Below, piece after piece: positions 1 through 8,557 of a DNA stretch of 64,000 nt (within the stretch, counting starts at the first letter, position 1; the number at the start of each line of letters is the position of its first letter). Made by a program: the position numbers and the translations under genes. The stretch lies in NCBI GenBank assembly GCA_022782405.1, contig JALFNK010000010.1, positions 62,001 through 126,000 on the forward strand, read 5' to 3'. The notes beneath the pieces are model-generated. The model saw only the letters and a list, made by a program, of their open reading frames with translations. It had not been told where the DNA came from and did no database searches. Source of the stretch: Alistipes sp. Lineage in GTDB: Bacteria > Bacteroidota > Bacteroidia > Bacteroidales > Rikenellaceae.

Positions 1-334
1 GCACCTTGCTGTTGATGCTGTTGTCGAAGACGTAGCCCTCCTTGGTCGTGTAGAGGTTGATCTCCTTCTTCAGGCATTTTCCCATGATGGCCATGATGTC
101 GGTCAGCGTCCGGCTCAGGCGCGATACCTCCGTAACGATCAGCGTATCGCCCGATTTCAATCTCTTGAGCAGTGTGCCCAGTTTGCGGTTGCTCTCCTCC
201 TTGCGGCCGCTTACGATCTCCGTAACCCAGTCGTCGATCGTCAGATTCCGGCTCTCGGCGAACCGGCGGATCTCGTCCTGCTGATTGGCAAGATGCTGTT
301 TGCGCGTGCTTACCCGTAAATAACCTATGGTCAT
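1..334 (-). CDS. Serine recombinase / DNA invertase, partial (3' end outside window)
   Basis: About 111 N-terminal residues are visible and the frame stays open to base 1. It starts MTIGYLRVSTRKQ, the resolvase/invertase catalytic N-terminus, with the nucleophile Ser at residue 9 and a second motif, EVSRLSRTL, near residue 70. These are hallmarks of small serine recombinases of the Hin/Pin/Mpi type, which cut and rejoin short inverted sites and in Bacteroidales switch promoters on and off. The ATG at 332-334 is chosen because an upstream ATG at 340-342 reaches a stop within four codons. The C-terminal helix-turn-helix domain would lie beyond the window, so resolvase and invertase cannot be told apart. 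It lies downstream of rlmN on the same strand but is separated from it by a palindrome. Confidence 0.85.
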   Translation of the reverse strand, partial: MTIGYLRVSTRKQHLANQQDEIRRFAESRNLTIDDWVTEIVSGRKEESNRKLGTLLKRLKSGDTLIVTEVSRLSRTLTDIMAIMGKCLKKEINLYTTKEGYVFDNSINSKV

Positions 335-351
335 AGTTGCATGAATTTTTA

Positions 352-373
352 GCGGAGACAACGTCGTCTCCGC
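352..373. repeat. 22-bp near-perfect palindrome upstream of the recombinase
   Basis: Two 8-base arms, GCGGAGAC and GTCTCCGC, flank a 6-base centre (AACGTC) that is itself almost symmetric. It lies between the rlmN stop (444) and the recombinase start (334). It could be the rlmN terminator, although no clean T-run follows it in the minus direction, or a binding or crossover site for the recombinase. The sequence does not decide. Confidence 0.55.
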
Positions 374-443
374 CTCCAAATTAGGAAAACACGGCCAAAG
401 GGTGGGGTTCGGCTCCGTTCGCCGGACGGACGGTCCGGCGTTG

Positions 444-1490
444 TTACCGCTTCGGGCGGGACTGCCGCTCCTGCAGGGCCCGGGTACTCAACAGACCGCA
501 GGCGGCCTGGATGTCCTCGCCGCGCGAGGCCCGGATCGTGGTCTGGATGCCCCGGGCTGTCAGAGCATCGCGGAACCGGAGCATCGCCTCGTCGTCGGGC
601 GAGAAGTAGGGCGAGGAGGGAATACGGTGAAAACGGATCAGATTGATGCGGCAGCGGATGCCGTTGAGCAGCCGCAGCAGTTCGCGGATGTGTCGCGGCG
701 TGTCGTTCAGGCCCTTGAGGACAATATACTCGAACGATACCCTCCGCTGGTGCGAAAAGTCGTATTCGCGCAGAATCTCCACGACCTGCGCGATGGGCCA
801 GGCCCGTTCTACGGGCATGATCTCCATCCGTTCTTCGTGGAATGGGTTGTGAAGGCTCACGGCAAGATGGACCTTCGAGGCGTCGAGAAAACGACGCAGC
901 TGCGGAACGACGCCTGCCGTGGAGAGGGTGATGCGCGTGGGCGACCAGGCGAAACCCCACGCGGACGTGAGGATATCGAGGGCCCGCAGCACGTTGTCCG
1001 TATTGTCGAGCGGCTCGCCCATGCCCATGAAGACGAGGTTCGTAAGGCGATCGCGTTCGGGCAGCGAGACGATCTGGTTGAGGATCTCCGCCGCCGGCAG
1101 CGACTCCTGCAGCCCCTGGCGTCCCGTGGCGCAGAAGCGGCAGCCCATGCGGCAGCCCGCCTGCGACGAGACGCAGAGCGTGGCCCGCTCGCCGTCGGGG
1201 ATGTAGGCCGACTCGATGTAGTGGCCCGCAGGGGTGCGGAAGAGGTATTTCTTCGTTCCGTCGTGCGAGGTGGCCACCCCTTCGGGCGCATGCAGCGCCG
1301 GCGCAAAGCGCCCGGCGAGCGCTTCGCGGGCCGCGGCCGACAGGTCGGTCATGCGCATCGGGTCCTCCATGTGGCGGACGTAGAGCCAGCGGGCGATCTG
1401 CCGCGCGGCGAAGCGCGGCATGCCCAGCTCGCCGCAGAGCGCGGCGAGCTCCTCGGGATTCTTGCCGTAGAGGCTCTCTCTGTCCGTCAT
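444..1490 (-). CDS. rlmN: 23S rRNA (adenine2503-C2) methyltransferase RlmN
   Basis: Radical SAM enzyme that methylates C2 of A2503 in 23S rRNA, and A37 of some tRNAs, in the cytoplasm. About 348 residues, normal for the family. The [4Fe-4S] motif CRMGCRFC places cysteines at 113, 117 and 120. The conserved GEDIQAACG near the C-terminus holds the methyl-carrying cysteine, and FMGMGEPLDN is the family GEP motif. A longer frame opens at 1532, but a TATTTTTG promoter element (1520-1527) would then fall inside the gene, so the ATG at 1490 (MTDRESLYG) is preferred. Confidence 0.95.
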   Translation of the reverse strand: MTDRESLYGKNPEELAALCGELGMPRFAARQIARWLYVRHMEDPMRMTDLSAAAREALAGRFAPALHAPEGVATSHDGTKKYLFRTPAGHYIESAYIPDGERATLCVSSQAGCRMGCRFCATGRQGLQESLPAAEILNQIVSLPERDRLTNLVFMGMGEPLDNTDNVLRALDILTSAWGFAWSPTRITLSTAGVVPQLRRFLDASKVHLAVSLHNPFHEERMEIMPVERAWPIAQVVEILREYDFSHQRRVSFEYIVLKGLNDTPRHIRELLRLLNGIRCRINLIRFHRIPSSPYFSPDDEAMLRFRDALTARGIQTTIRASRGEDIQAACGLLSTRALQERQSRPKR

Positions 1491-1519
1491 GTTGGCCTTT
1501 CGGAGGTGGTTTCGCAGGA

Positions 1520-1527
1520 CAAAAATA
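1520..1527 (-). promoter_or_regulatory. Probable -7 promoter element of rlmN
   Basis: Reads TATTTTTG on the minus strand, matching the Bacteroidetes -7 consensus TAnnTTTG, 30 bases upstream of the chosen rlmN start. No clear -33 TTTG at the ideal spacing. Confidence 0.55.
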
Positions 1528-1580
1528 GACAATTTTCGAAGATTTTTGTGTGCGGCGGCTCATTTTTGGATTTTTATCCC

Positions 1581-1588
1581 TATATTTG
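1581..1588 (+). promoter_or_regulatory. Probable -7 promoter element of the TonB-family gene
   Basis: TATATTTG, a full match to TAnnTTTG, 59 bases before the start codon at 1647. A TTTG at 1565-1568 is closer than the usual 19-21 base gap for a -33 box. Confidence 0.6.
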
Positions 1589-1646
1589 TGGTGCATAGCG
1601 TGCATATGCACTTTTGTTGCTGCGCAAACAATTAAAGTTTACATAG

Positions 1647-2330
1647 ATGGAAATCAAGAAATCACCCAAAGCGGACCTTCAGAACAAGCGGGGTCTTTTG
1701 CTCGAAATCGGTCTCGTCGTATCGCTGGGCCTGGTCATCCTCGCCTTCTGGTACACCCCGAAGGAGCGCAAGATCGAGAAACTCGATCAGCAGGTAGAGG
1801 TTGTCGAAGAGGTTCTTACGGAGGTTACCCGTCAGGACCAGAAGCCGCCCGAGCCTCCCAAGAAGGTGGAGGTCAAGGTAATCGCCGACCTGCTCAAGGT
1901 TGTGGACAACAATACGAAGATCAGCACCGAGGTAACCTTTACCGAGTTCGATGAGAACACCGAGGTGATCCAGCAGGTCGAGGTTGTCGAGGAGGAGATC
2001 GAGGACGACCAGCCGTTCCTCGTGGCCGAGACGATGCCCTCGTTCCAGGGCGGAGACCTCAACACCTTCCGCAACTGGGTACAGCAGAACGTGCGCTTCC
2101 CGCAGATCGCCCTCGAGAACGGCATCCAGGGCCGCGTGGTCGTAACCTTCGTGATCGAGAAGGACGGACGTCTGACCAACATCGAGGTGCTGCAGACTCC
2201 CGACCGCTCGCTCTCCGACGAGGCCATCCGCGTGCTCAACAAGTCGCCGAAGTGGAGCCCGGGCAAGCAGCGCAACCAGCCCGTGCGTGTGAAGTACACC
2301 CTGCCGGTCGATTTCCGCGTACAGCAGTAA
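1647..2330 (+). CDS. Energy transducer TonB-family protein
   Basis: 227 residues: a short cytoplasmic N-terminus, one membrane anchor (residues ~18-36, IGLVVSLGLVILAFWYT), an acidic, valine-rich periplasmic linker with a short proline stretch (QKPPEPPKK, ~65-73), and a C-terminal TonB domain (~135-225). The domain has the typical MPSFQGGDLNTFRNWV, IQGRVVVTFVIEKDGR and PKWSPGKQ segments. TonB proteins pass proton-motive energy from ExbB/ExbD to outer-membrane receptors; no exbBD genes are nearby, so it probably works with partners encoded elsewhere. It is followed by a hairpin terminator and so is likely monocistronic. Confidence 0.9.
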   Translation: MEIKKSPKADLQNKRGLLLEIGLVVSLGLVILAFWYTPKERKIEKLDQQVEVVEEVLTEVTRQDQKPPEPPKKVEVKVIADLLKVVDNNTKISTEVTFTEFDENTEVIQQVEVVEEEIEDDQPFLVAETMPSFQGGDLNTFRNWVQQNVRFPQIALENGIQGRVVVTFVIEKDGRLTNIEVLQTPDRSLSDEAIRVLNKSPKWSPGKQRNQPVRVKYTLPVDFRVQQ

Positions 2331-2352
2331 TCGTTCTGGCTGTCGATTTTGA

Positions 2353-2385
2353 GGGTATCCTGCTTTCGGGCGGATACCCTTATTT
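2353..2385 (+). terminator. Hairpin terminator after the TonB-family gene
   Basis: Arms GGGTATCC (2353-2360) and GGATACCC (2372-2379) form an 8-bp stem with an 11-base loop, followed by TTATTTG. Confidence 0.7.
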
Positions 2386-2452
2386 GTAGCCCGAAAGCCC
2401 TCCGGGACAAAGCCGCCCGAGAGGCCGGAAGGTTTCACCAAAAACAGCGAAT

Positions 2453-3676
2453 TTGAAAGAACAAGCATCCAAAAATACGGTCGCGGAGACCCCCGCCGTG
2501 CAGGACCCCCGCGAACGGGCCGTGCTGGTGGCCGTCATCCGCGACGACCAGGAGCCGCGTCAGGCCGAGGAGTTCCTCGACGAGCTGGAGTTCCTGGCCG
2601 AGACGGCCGACATTCGTGCCGTCAAGCGCTTCACGCAGCGGCTTCCGCAGCCTTCGGCCCGCATCTACGTCGGCCCGGGCAAGCTGCAGGAGATCGCCGA
2701 CTACTGCCGCGAGGAGGCCATCGACGTGGTGATCTTCGACGACGAACTCTCCCCCTCGCAGACGCGCAACATCGAGCAGCAGATACCCTGCCGCCTCCTG
2801 GACCGCACGCGCCTGATCCTCGACATCTTCCTCTCGCGCGCCCAGACGGCCTACGCCAAGACGCAAGTGCAGCTGGCCAACTACGAATACATGCTTCCGC
2901 GCCTGTCGGGCCTGTGGACCCACCTCGAGCGGCAGAGGGGCGGCACGGGTACGCGCGGCGGCGCCGGCGAGCGCGAGATCGAGACCGACCGGCGCATCAT
3001 CCGCAACCGCATCGCCAAGCTCAAGGAGGACCTGCGGAAGATCGACCGCCAGATGGCCGTGCAACGCTCGAACCGCGGCTCACTGGTCCGCGTGGCGCTC
3101 GTGGGCTACACGAACGTCGGGAAATCGACCCTCATGAACCTCATCTCCAAGAGCGAGGTCTTCGCCGAGAACAAGCTCTTCGCGACGCTCGACACCACGG
3201 TCCGCAAGGTGGTCTTCGACAACCTCCCCTTCCTGCTTTCGGATACGGTGGGATTCATCCGCAAGCTCCCTACGGAGCTCATCGAGTCGTTCAAATCGAC
3301 GCTCGACGAGGTGCGCGAGGCCGACCTGCTGGTGCATGTCGTCGATATCTCGCACCCGCAGTTCGAGGAGCAGATCGCCGTGGTCAAGCAGACCCTGCAG
3401 GAGATCGGCGCCGGCGACAAACCCGTCTACCTGGTCTTCAACAAGGTCGATGCCTATACCTGGGTGGAGAAGGATCCCGACGACCTTACGCCTCCGACGC
3501 GCGAGAACCGCACGCTCGAAGAGCTGAAGCAGAGCTGGATCGCCCGCGCGAACACCCCCTGCATCTTCCTCTCGGCGCTGACGAAGGCCAACCTGGAGAA
3601 GTTCCGCACGGATCTCTACGGCATGGTCCGCGAGATCCATGCCGGGCGCTACCCCTTCAACAACTTCCTCTATTGA
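2453..3676 (+). CDS. hflX: GTPase HflX
   Basis: Ribosome-binding GTPase that splits or rescues stalled 70S ribosomes under stress. 407 residues. N-terminal HflX domain with the glycine-rich segment VGPGKLQEI (~73) and SPSQTRNIEQ, a basic coiled-coil stretch (~155-205), then the GTPase domain: G1 GYTNVGKST (~218-226), G3 SDTVGFIRKLP (~263), G4 NKVD (~330). The frame has no ATG before the HflX domain; the start used is TTG at 2453, which gives a sensible N-terminus (MKEQASKNT), so translation probably begins at a rare TTG. upp follows after 23 bases. Confidence 0.93.
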   Translation: MKEQASKNTVAETPAVQDPRERAVLVAVIRDDQEPRQAEEFLDELEFLAETADIRAVKRFTQRLPQPSARIYVGPGKLQEIADYCREEAIDVVIFDDELSPSQTRNIEQQIPCRLLDRTRLILDIFLSRAQTAYAKTQVQLANYEYMLPRLSGLWTHLERQRGGTGTRGGAGEREIETDRRIIRNRIAKLKEDLRKIDRQMAVQRSNRGSLVRVALVGYTNVGKSTLMNLISKSEVFAENKLFATLDTTVRKVVFDNLPFLLSDTVGFIRKLPTELIESFKSTLDEVREADLLVHVVDISHPQFEEQIAVVKQTLQEIGAGDKPVYLVFNKVDAYTWVEKDPDDLTPPTRENRTLEELKQSWIARANTPCIFLSALTKANLEKFRTDLYGMVREIHAGRYPFNNFLY

Positions 3677-3699
3677 CACACCAACCGCACACGCACGAT

Positions 3700-4356
3700 A
3701 TGACACTGCACATCCTTTCCCAGCAGAACTCCGTTCTGAACAGGTTTATCGCCCAGATCCGCGACAAGTCGATCCAGCAGGATTCGATGCGCTTCCGCCG
3801 CAACATGGAGCGTATCGGCGAGGTCATGGCCTATGAGATCTCGCGCGAGCTGACCTACCGCCCCACGGTTGTCGAGACGCCGCTGGGCGAGGCGTCGGTC
3901 GCGATGATCGACGATGAGATTGTTCTGGCGACGATTCTCCGCGCGGGGCTTCCCTACCATCAGGGTTTCCTCAACTATTTCGACGACGCGCAGAACGCCT
4001 TTGTCTCGGCCTACCGCAAGAGCACCAAGGACGGCAAGTTCACCGTGAAGGTCGAGTATATCTCCTGCGGCAGCCTCGAGGGCAAGACGCTGCTGCTCGT
4101 CGATCCGATGCTGGCTACCGGATCGTCGCTCGTGCTGACCTACAACGCCCTCTGCGAGAAGGGCGGCATGCCGGCCCATACGCATGTCGCGTCGGTCATC
4201 GCCAGCGAGCAGGGCGTGGAGTACGCCATGAAGCACATGCCGCGCGAGACGACGACGATCTGGGTCGCCGCCGTCGATGAGGAGCTCACCTCGCGTTCGT
4301 ACATCGTGCCGGGCATCGGCGATGCCGGCGACCTGGCCTACGGCGAGAAGCTCTGA
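3700..4356 (+). CDS. upp: Uracil phosphoribosyltransferase
   Basis: Salvage enzyme that converts uracil and PRPP to UMP. 218 residues; the start ATG at 3700 gives MTLHILSQQNSVLN. The PRPP-binding loop is LLVDPMLATGSS, and the C-terminal uracil-binding region ends YIVPGIGDAGDLAYG, as in the family. It lies 23 bases after hflX and may share its transcript. A much longer open frame extends upstream across hflX but is a shadow. Confidence 0.95.
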   Translation: MTLHILSQQNSVLNRFIAQIRDKSIQQDSMRFRRNMERIGEVMAYEISRELTYRPTVVETPLGEASVAMIDDEIVLATILRAGLPYHQGFLNYFDDAQNAFVSAYRKSTKDGKFTVKVEYISCGSLEGKTLLLVDPMLATGSSLVLTYNALCEKGGMPAHTHVASVIASEQGVEYAMKHMPRETTTIWVAAVDEELTSRSYIVPGIGDAGDLAYGEKL

Positions 4357-4488
4357 TCCGGGGCCCGCAGGGGTGCCGGGAGAGACACAAGAGCCTCCGG
4401 GCCCGCCGGGTGCCGGGGGGGGTATAGGTGCCTCCGGACCTGTATGGACGCCGGGAGCCGTTTTTTATCCGATGAAAACAGAATCCGC

Positions 4489-6336
4489 ATGTTGAGACGC
4501 AAGATCGCATTCCTGTTGGCCGTCTTTGCCGCGACGGCAGGGGTCATGGCCCTGCAGAAGCTGCTCTTCATGGCGTGGTATGCCGGAGAGGCTGCCGCGG
4601 CGGGGGCCGGGGCCGCGGAGTGGTTCGAGGTGCTGTGGCACGGGCTCTCGCTCGACCTCACCGTCGCGGGATATGTTACCGCCGTGCCGCTGCTCGTCAT
4701 GCTCCTCTCGCTTTGGGTGCGCCTGTCCGAACGGCTGTGGCGCGCGCTGCTGACGGGTTATTTCGCCCTCGTGGCGCTGCTCACGGCCGTGGTATTCGCC
4801 GTGGACCTGGCCCTCTACGAACACTGGGGATTCCGCATCGACGCGACGGTGTTCATCTACCTGGCCGACCCGAAGGAGGCGATGGCCAGCGTCGACTGGT
4901 GGCTCGGTGTGCGGCAGACGCTCATCGCGGCGCTCTGCACGGCGGGCATCCTCTGGCTCTACCGCCGCACGCTGCGGCTGTTCGACGGCGAGCCCCTCGG
5001 CGTGCGCTCCGCCGTACCGGCAACGCTGCTCTTCGCAATGCTTGCGGCCTTCGACTTCCTGGCCATACGCGGCGGCATGGGCGCCTCGGTGGCCAACATC
5101 TCGAAGGTCTGCTTCAGCCCCGAGGCCTTTCTGAACCATGCCGCCACGAACCCCCTCTTCTCGCTGCTCTCGAGCCTCGGGGACAATGAGGACTACGCCG
5201 CGGCCTACCCCTTCTACGACGATCGGACGCTCGACGCGAATTTCGCCGCCCTGCGGGGCGACGACCCCGCGCAACGGCCCGACACGCTGCTGCTCACCAC
5301 GCGGCGGCCCAACATCGTCGTGGTGATCCTCGAGAGCTTCGCCCGCACGGTCATGGACGAGCAGATCGACGGGGAGCCCGTCATGCCGTCGATGCAGCGC
5401 CTCAAGGGCGAGGGCATCTGGTTCGAGAACTTCTTTGCCAACTCCTTCCGCACGGACCGCGGCGAGGTGGCCGTTTTGAGCGGCTACCCCGCGCAGACGC
5501 GCACCTCGATCATGAAACTCCCGGCCAAGAGCCGCACGCTGCCCTCGATCGCGCGGTCGCTCGCGGCCGAAGGCTACGCCACGAGCTTCGCCTACGGCGG
5601 CGACCTGAACTTCACGAACCAGGCGCAGTACATGTACGCCACGGGGTGGCAGGAGCTCATCTGGCAGCGGGACCTGCGCTTCGCCGGCGCCGACCCCTCG
5701 GACTGGGGCTGGGACGACGCGCTGATGTGCGACTGGTTCGCGCAGCGCGTCATCGACCTCGACGGTGCGGGGCAGCCCTTCCTGGCGGGGCTGCTGACGC
5801 TCAGCAGCCACAAGCCCTTCGACGTCCCCTATGCGAAGTTCGAAAACGAGGTGCTCAACGCCATGGCTTTCTCCGACGAGTGCGTCGGGCGGATGATCGA
5901 GCGGCTCAAGGCCTCCCCGGCATGGGAGAACCTGCTCGTCATCCTCGTGGCCGACCACGGCTACCCCTACCCGAAGACGCTGCCCTACAACGTGCCGCTG
6001 CGCCACCGCATCCCGATGATCTGGACCGGCGGTGCGGTCCGTGCACCGGGCGTCGTCGAGACCTACGGCTCGCAGATCGACCTGGCGGCGACGCTGCTCG
6101 GGCAGCTGGGCATCGCCCACGGCGACTACGCCTTCAGCAAGGACCTCTTCGCGTCCGAGCCGCCGCGCAAGTTCGCCTACTACACCTTCAACGACGGCTT
6201 CGGCGTGGTCGATGCCTCGGGGGAGGCGATCTGGGACGCCACCTCCGACCGCATCGTCAGCGAAACGGCGCCCGGGCTGCTCGATGTCGGGCGCACGATG
6301 CTCCAGAGCACCTACCGCGACCTGGCCGAACGGTAG
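4489..6336 (+). CDS. LTA synthase family membrane sulfatase / phosphotransferase
   Basis: About 615 residues. Roughly five membrane segments fill residues 1-210; an extracytoplasmic alkaline-phosphatase-fold sulfatase domain follows, beginning NIVVVILESFART. A metal-coordinating Glu lies in LESFA, the probable Thr nucleophile in NSFRTDRGE, and a metal-binding segment is VADHGYP. Relatives transfer phosphoglycerol or phosphoethanolamine to envelope glycans or lipid A; the exact substrate cannot be read from sequence. Gram-negative context makes true lipoteichoic acid synthesis unlikely. An ATG at 4444 is in frame, but the one at 4489 (MLRRKIAFLL) starts right before the first membrane helix. 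Confidence 0.85.
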   Translation: MLRRKIAFLLAVFAATAGVMALQKLLFMAWYAGEAAAAGAGAAEWFEVLWHGLSLDLTVAGYVTAVPLLVMLLSLWVRLSERLWRALLTGYFALVALLTAVVFAVDLALYEHWGFRIDATVFIYLADPKEAMASVDWWLGVRQTLIAALCTAGILWLYRRTLRLFDGEPLGVRSAVPATLLFAMLAAFDFLAIRGGMGASVANISKVCFSPEAFLNHAATNPLFSLLSSLGDNEDYAAAYPFYDDRTLDANFAALRGDDPAQRPDTLLLTTRRPNIVVVILESFARTVMDEQIDGEPVMPSMQRLKGEGIWFENFFANSFRTDRGEVAVLSGYPAQTRTSIMKLPAKSRTLPSIARSLAAEGYATSFAYGGDLNFTNQAQYMYATGWQELIWQRDLRFAGADPSDWGWDDALMCDWFAQRVIDLDGAGQPFLAGLLTLSSHKPFDVPYAKFENEVLNAMAFSDECVGRMIERLKASPAWENLLVILVADHGYPYPKTLPYNVPLRHRIPMIWTGGAVRAPGVVETYGSQIDLAATLLGQLGIAHGDYAFSKDLFASEPPRKFAYYTFNDGFGVVDASGEAIWDATSDRIVSETAPGLLDVGRTMLQSTYRDLAER

Positions 6337-6379
6337 AAAATCCCCCTTTTTGGGTATTGATCCTTCGCCCGGGGGGCGC

Positions 6380-6387
6380 TATTTTTG
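6380..6387 (+). promoter_or_regulatory. Probable -7 promoter element of the hemerythrin-LuxR gene
   Basis: TATTTTTG, matching TAnnTTTG, 27 bases upstream of the ATG at 6415. It supports that start over an upstream non-ATG extension. Confidence 0.6.
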
Positions 6388-6414
6388 CAGCGACAACGGA
6401 AAATACCTATAAAT

Positions 6415-7347
6415 ATGTATAGAAACGGCGGATATACGGGCGACGACCGGATGTGCGATCTGGTCAGCGACCGTTTTGCGGTATTGCAGGTGATGAGCCG
6501 CTTCGGCATCGCCCTCGGCTTCGGCGACAAGACGATCGCCGAGGTCTGCGAGGAGCACCGCGTCGATACGGCGACCTTCCTGGCCGTGGTGAACATGCTG
6601 CTGGGCGGAGCGTACCACACGGCGCAGGCGGCGCAGGAGGTCTCCGTGAGGGCCCTGACCGACTACCTGCACAATGCGCACGGCTACTTCCTGGAGTTCC
6701 GTCTCCCGGTCATCCGGCGCAAGCTCATCGAGGCGATCGACTATGCGCACAACGACGTCTCGTTTGCCATCATGCGCTTCTTCGACGAGTATGTCGCCGA
6801 GGTGCAGCGCCACATGGACTACGAGGAACGGACCGTCTTCCCCTATGTCGAGGGGCTGCTCGAGGGGCGTGCGAGCGACACCTATTCGATCGACGACTTC
6901 CGCCGCCGGCACGACCAGGTGGACGCCAAGCTGCGCGAGCTGAAGAACATCATCATCAAGTACTACCCCTCGGGAAGCACGAACGAACTGAACGGCGTGC
7001 TGTTCGACATCTTCACCTGCGAGCAGGAGCTCGCCTCGCACAACGCCGTCGAGGACGACCTCTTCATTCCGGCCGTCGAGCGGCTGGCGGCCGACGGGCC
7101 CCGCGGCGAGCGGCAGGAGCCCTTGAGCGCCCGCGAGCGGGAGATCATCGTCTGCGTGGTGAAGGGCATGACCAACAAGCAGATCGCCGATACGCTCTGC
7201 ATCTCGGCCCACACGGTCATCACCCACCGGCGCAACATCGCCGCGAAGCTCCAGATCCACTCCGCGGCGGGCCTGACGATCTACGCCATCGTGAACAAGC
7301 TCGTCGAACTCTCCGAGATCAAGGAGACCATAACCGCAGAATCCTGA
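6415..7347 (+). CDS. DUF542-like / hemerythrin / LuxR-HTH fusion regulator
   Basis: 310 residues with three parts. Residues ~13-62 resemble the ScdA/RIC N-terminal domain (DUF542), but the usual paired cysteines are absent. Residues ~78-225 form a hemerythrin-like four-helix domain with candidate di-iron ligands H86/H89, H133, E137, H166, H209 and E213. Residues ~236-295 are a LuxR/GerE helix-turn-helix (LSAREREII, GMTNKQIAD, ISAHTVITHRRN). RIC proteins repair iron centres after nitric oxide or peroxide damage, so I infer a transcription factor sensing oxygen, NO or redox state through a di-iron site. The stop lies one base before the start of the cation efflux gene, so the two are almost surely co-transcribed. 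Targets are unknown. Confidence 0.85.
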   Translation: MYRNGGYTGDDRMCDLVSDRFAVLQVMSRFGIALGFGDKTIAEVCEEHRVDTATFLAVVNMLLGGAYHTAQAAQEVSVRALTDYLHNAHGYFLEFRLPVIRRKLIEAIDYAHNDVSFAIMRFFDEYVAEVQRHMDYEERTVFPYVEGLLEGRASDTYSIDDFRRRHDQVDAKLRELKNIIIKYYPSGSTNELNGVLFDIFTCEQELASHNAVEDDLFIPAVERLAADGPRGERQEPLSAREREIIVCVVKGMTNKQIADTLCISAHTVITHRRNIAAKLQIHSAAGLTIYAIVNKLVELSEIKETITAES

Positions 7348-7348
7348 C

Positions 7349-8308
7349 ATGAAAACTCCGCATGAGGGCGCGGCACCTGCCGCAGCAGCCGCGCAGACCC
7401 GTCCGGCGCACGGCCACCACCACCATCATCATCACCATGAGCTGCAGTCCGCATCGCTCAACAGGGCCTTCCTGATCGGTATCGCCCTCAACGTGGGCTT
7501 CGTCGTCGTGGAGTTCGCCGTGGGACTCTGCGAAGGCTCCATGGGGCTACTCTCCGACGCCGGGCACAACCTCTCGGACGTCGCGGGCCTGCTGCTGGCC
7601 CTGCTGGCCTTCCGCCTCGCGCAGCACCGCGCCACGCCCCGCTACACCTACGGGTACCGCAAGAGCACGGTGCTCATCTCGCTGCTCAACTCCGTGATCC
7701 TGCTCATCGCCGTGGGGGTCATTATCGCCGAGAGCATCGGCCGCATGCTGCATCCCGAGACGGTGGCCGGCGATGCCATCGCCTGGACGGCCGGCGTGGG
7801 CGTCGCGGTGAACGGATTTACCGCCTGGCTCTTCATGAAGGACCGAGCGCGCGACCTCAACGTCCGCGGCGCCTACCTCCACATGGCCGCCGACGCGCTG
7901 GTGTCGGTCGGCGTGCTCGTTTCGGGGCTTGTCATCTCGTGGACCGGGTGGCGGCTGATCGACCCGCTGGTCGGACTGGCGGTCGCCGCCGTGATCGTCG
8001 CCTCGGTATGGTCGCTGATGCGCGACAGCCTGCGCCTGTCGCTCGACGGCGTGCCCGCAGGGCTCGACGTTGCGGAGATCGCCCGCCGCATGGCCTCCGT
8101 CGAGGGGGTTCGGGCCGTGCACCATCTGCATGTATGGGCCATGAGCACCACGGAAAACGCCCTGACGGCCCATGTCGTCCTGCAGCGCCTCGAGGAACTC
8201 GAACCGGTCAAGCGGGCGCTCAAGGAGCTGCTTCGTGCCGAAGGCATCGAGCATGCGACGCTCGAGTTCGAGACGGCCGCGGAGAGCTGCTGCGACCGGG
8301 GCGAATAA
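7349..8308 (+). CDS. Cation diffusion facilitator (CzcD-type metal/proton antiporter)
   Basis: 319 residues, six membrane helices (~40-225) and a cytoplasmic C-terminal domain. Metal-site motifs HNLSD (in DAGHNLSD, helix II) and HMAAD (helix V) mark the Zn/Co/Cd-exporting CzcD branch. The N-terminus has an uninterrupted run of eight histidines after HG, a likely cytosolic metal-binding tail. The start ATG lies one base after the stop of the hemerythrin-LuxR gene, so the pair is an operon. The link between metal export and a di-iron regulator is inference. Confidence 0.92.
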   Translation: MKTPHEGAAPAAAAAQTRPAHGHHHHHHHHELQSASLNRAFLIGIALNVGFVVVEFAVGLCEGSMGLLSDAGHNLSDVAGLLLALLAFRLAQHRATPRYTYGYRKSTVLISLLNSVILLIAVGVIIAESIGRMLHPETVAGDAIAWTAGVGVAVNGFTAWLFMKDRARDLNVRGAYLHMAADALVSVGVLVSGLVISWTGWRLIDPLVGLAVAAVIVASVWSLMRDSLRLSLDGVPAGLDVAEIARRMASVEGVRAVHHLHVWAMSTTENALTAHVVLQRLEELEPVKRALKELLRAEGIEHATLEFETAAESCCDRGE

Positions 8309-8504
8309 CGGCACACGGCAGGCGGACCCGGGAAGTGCCCGGCGAGGGAGAGAAACGGTCTGAAACGGCCGGAAAACGGCGAAAAAAACGGCTGCGGAAG
8401 GCAGATGCGGAGCCGGAGCGGAACTCGGACGCGGAAATATGCGGTGAAGCCGGAGGGCGGAAACCGCGGTGTGGAAACGGTTGCCGCAGCCGGTGGATAT
8501 AAGG

Positions 8505-8534
8505 GCGGCGGATCCTTTCGAAGGGATCCGCCGC
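8505..8534. terminator. Strong hairpin between convergent genes
   Basis: An 11-bp perfect stem (GCGGCGGATCC / GGATCCGCCGC) with an 8-base loop separates the plus-strand cation efflux gene (ends 8308) from the minus-strand yidD (ends 8558). No long T-run follows on either strand; probably a shared terminator. The rest of 8309-8557 is purine-rich and shows no gene. Confidence 0.6.
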
Positions 8535-8557
8535 GCATCGTTTATATCTGCGATCGT

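Noticed and set aside
7421..7441. Histidine run as a cloning tag
   Set aside because: It is inside the native N-terminus of a metal exporter, where histidine-rich tails are normal.
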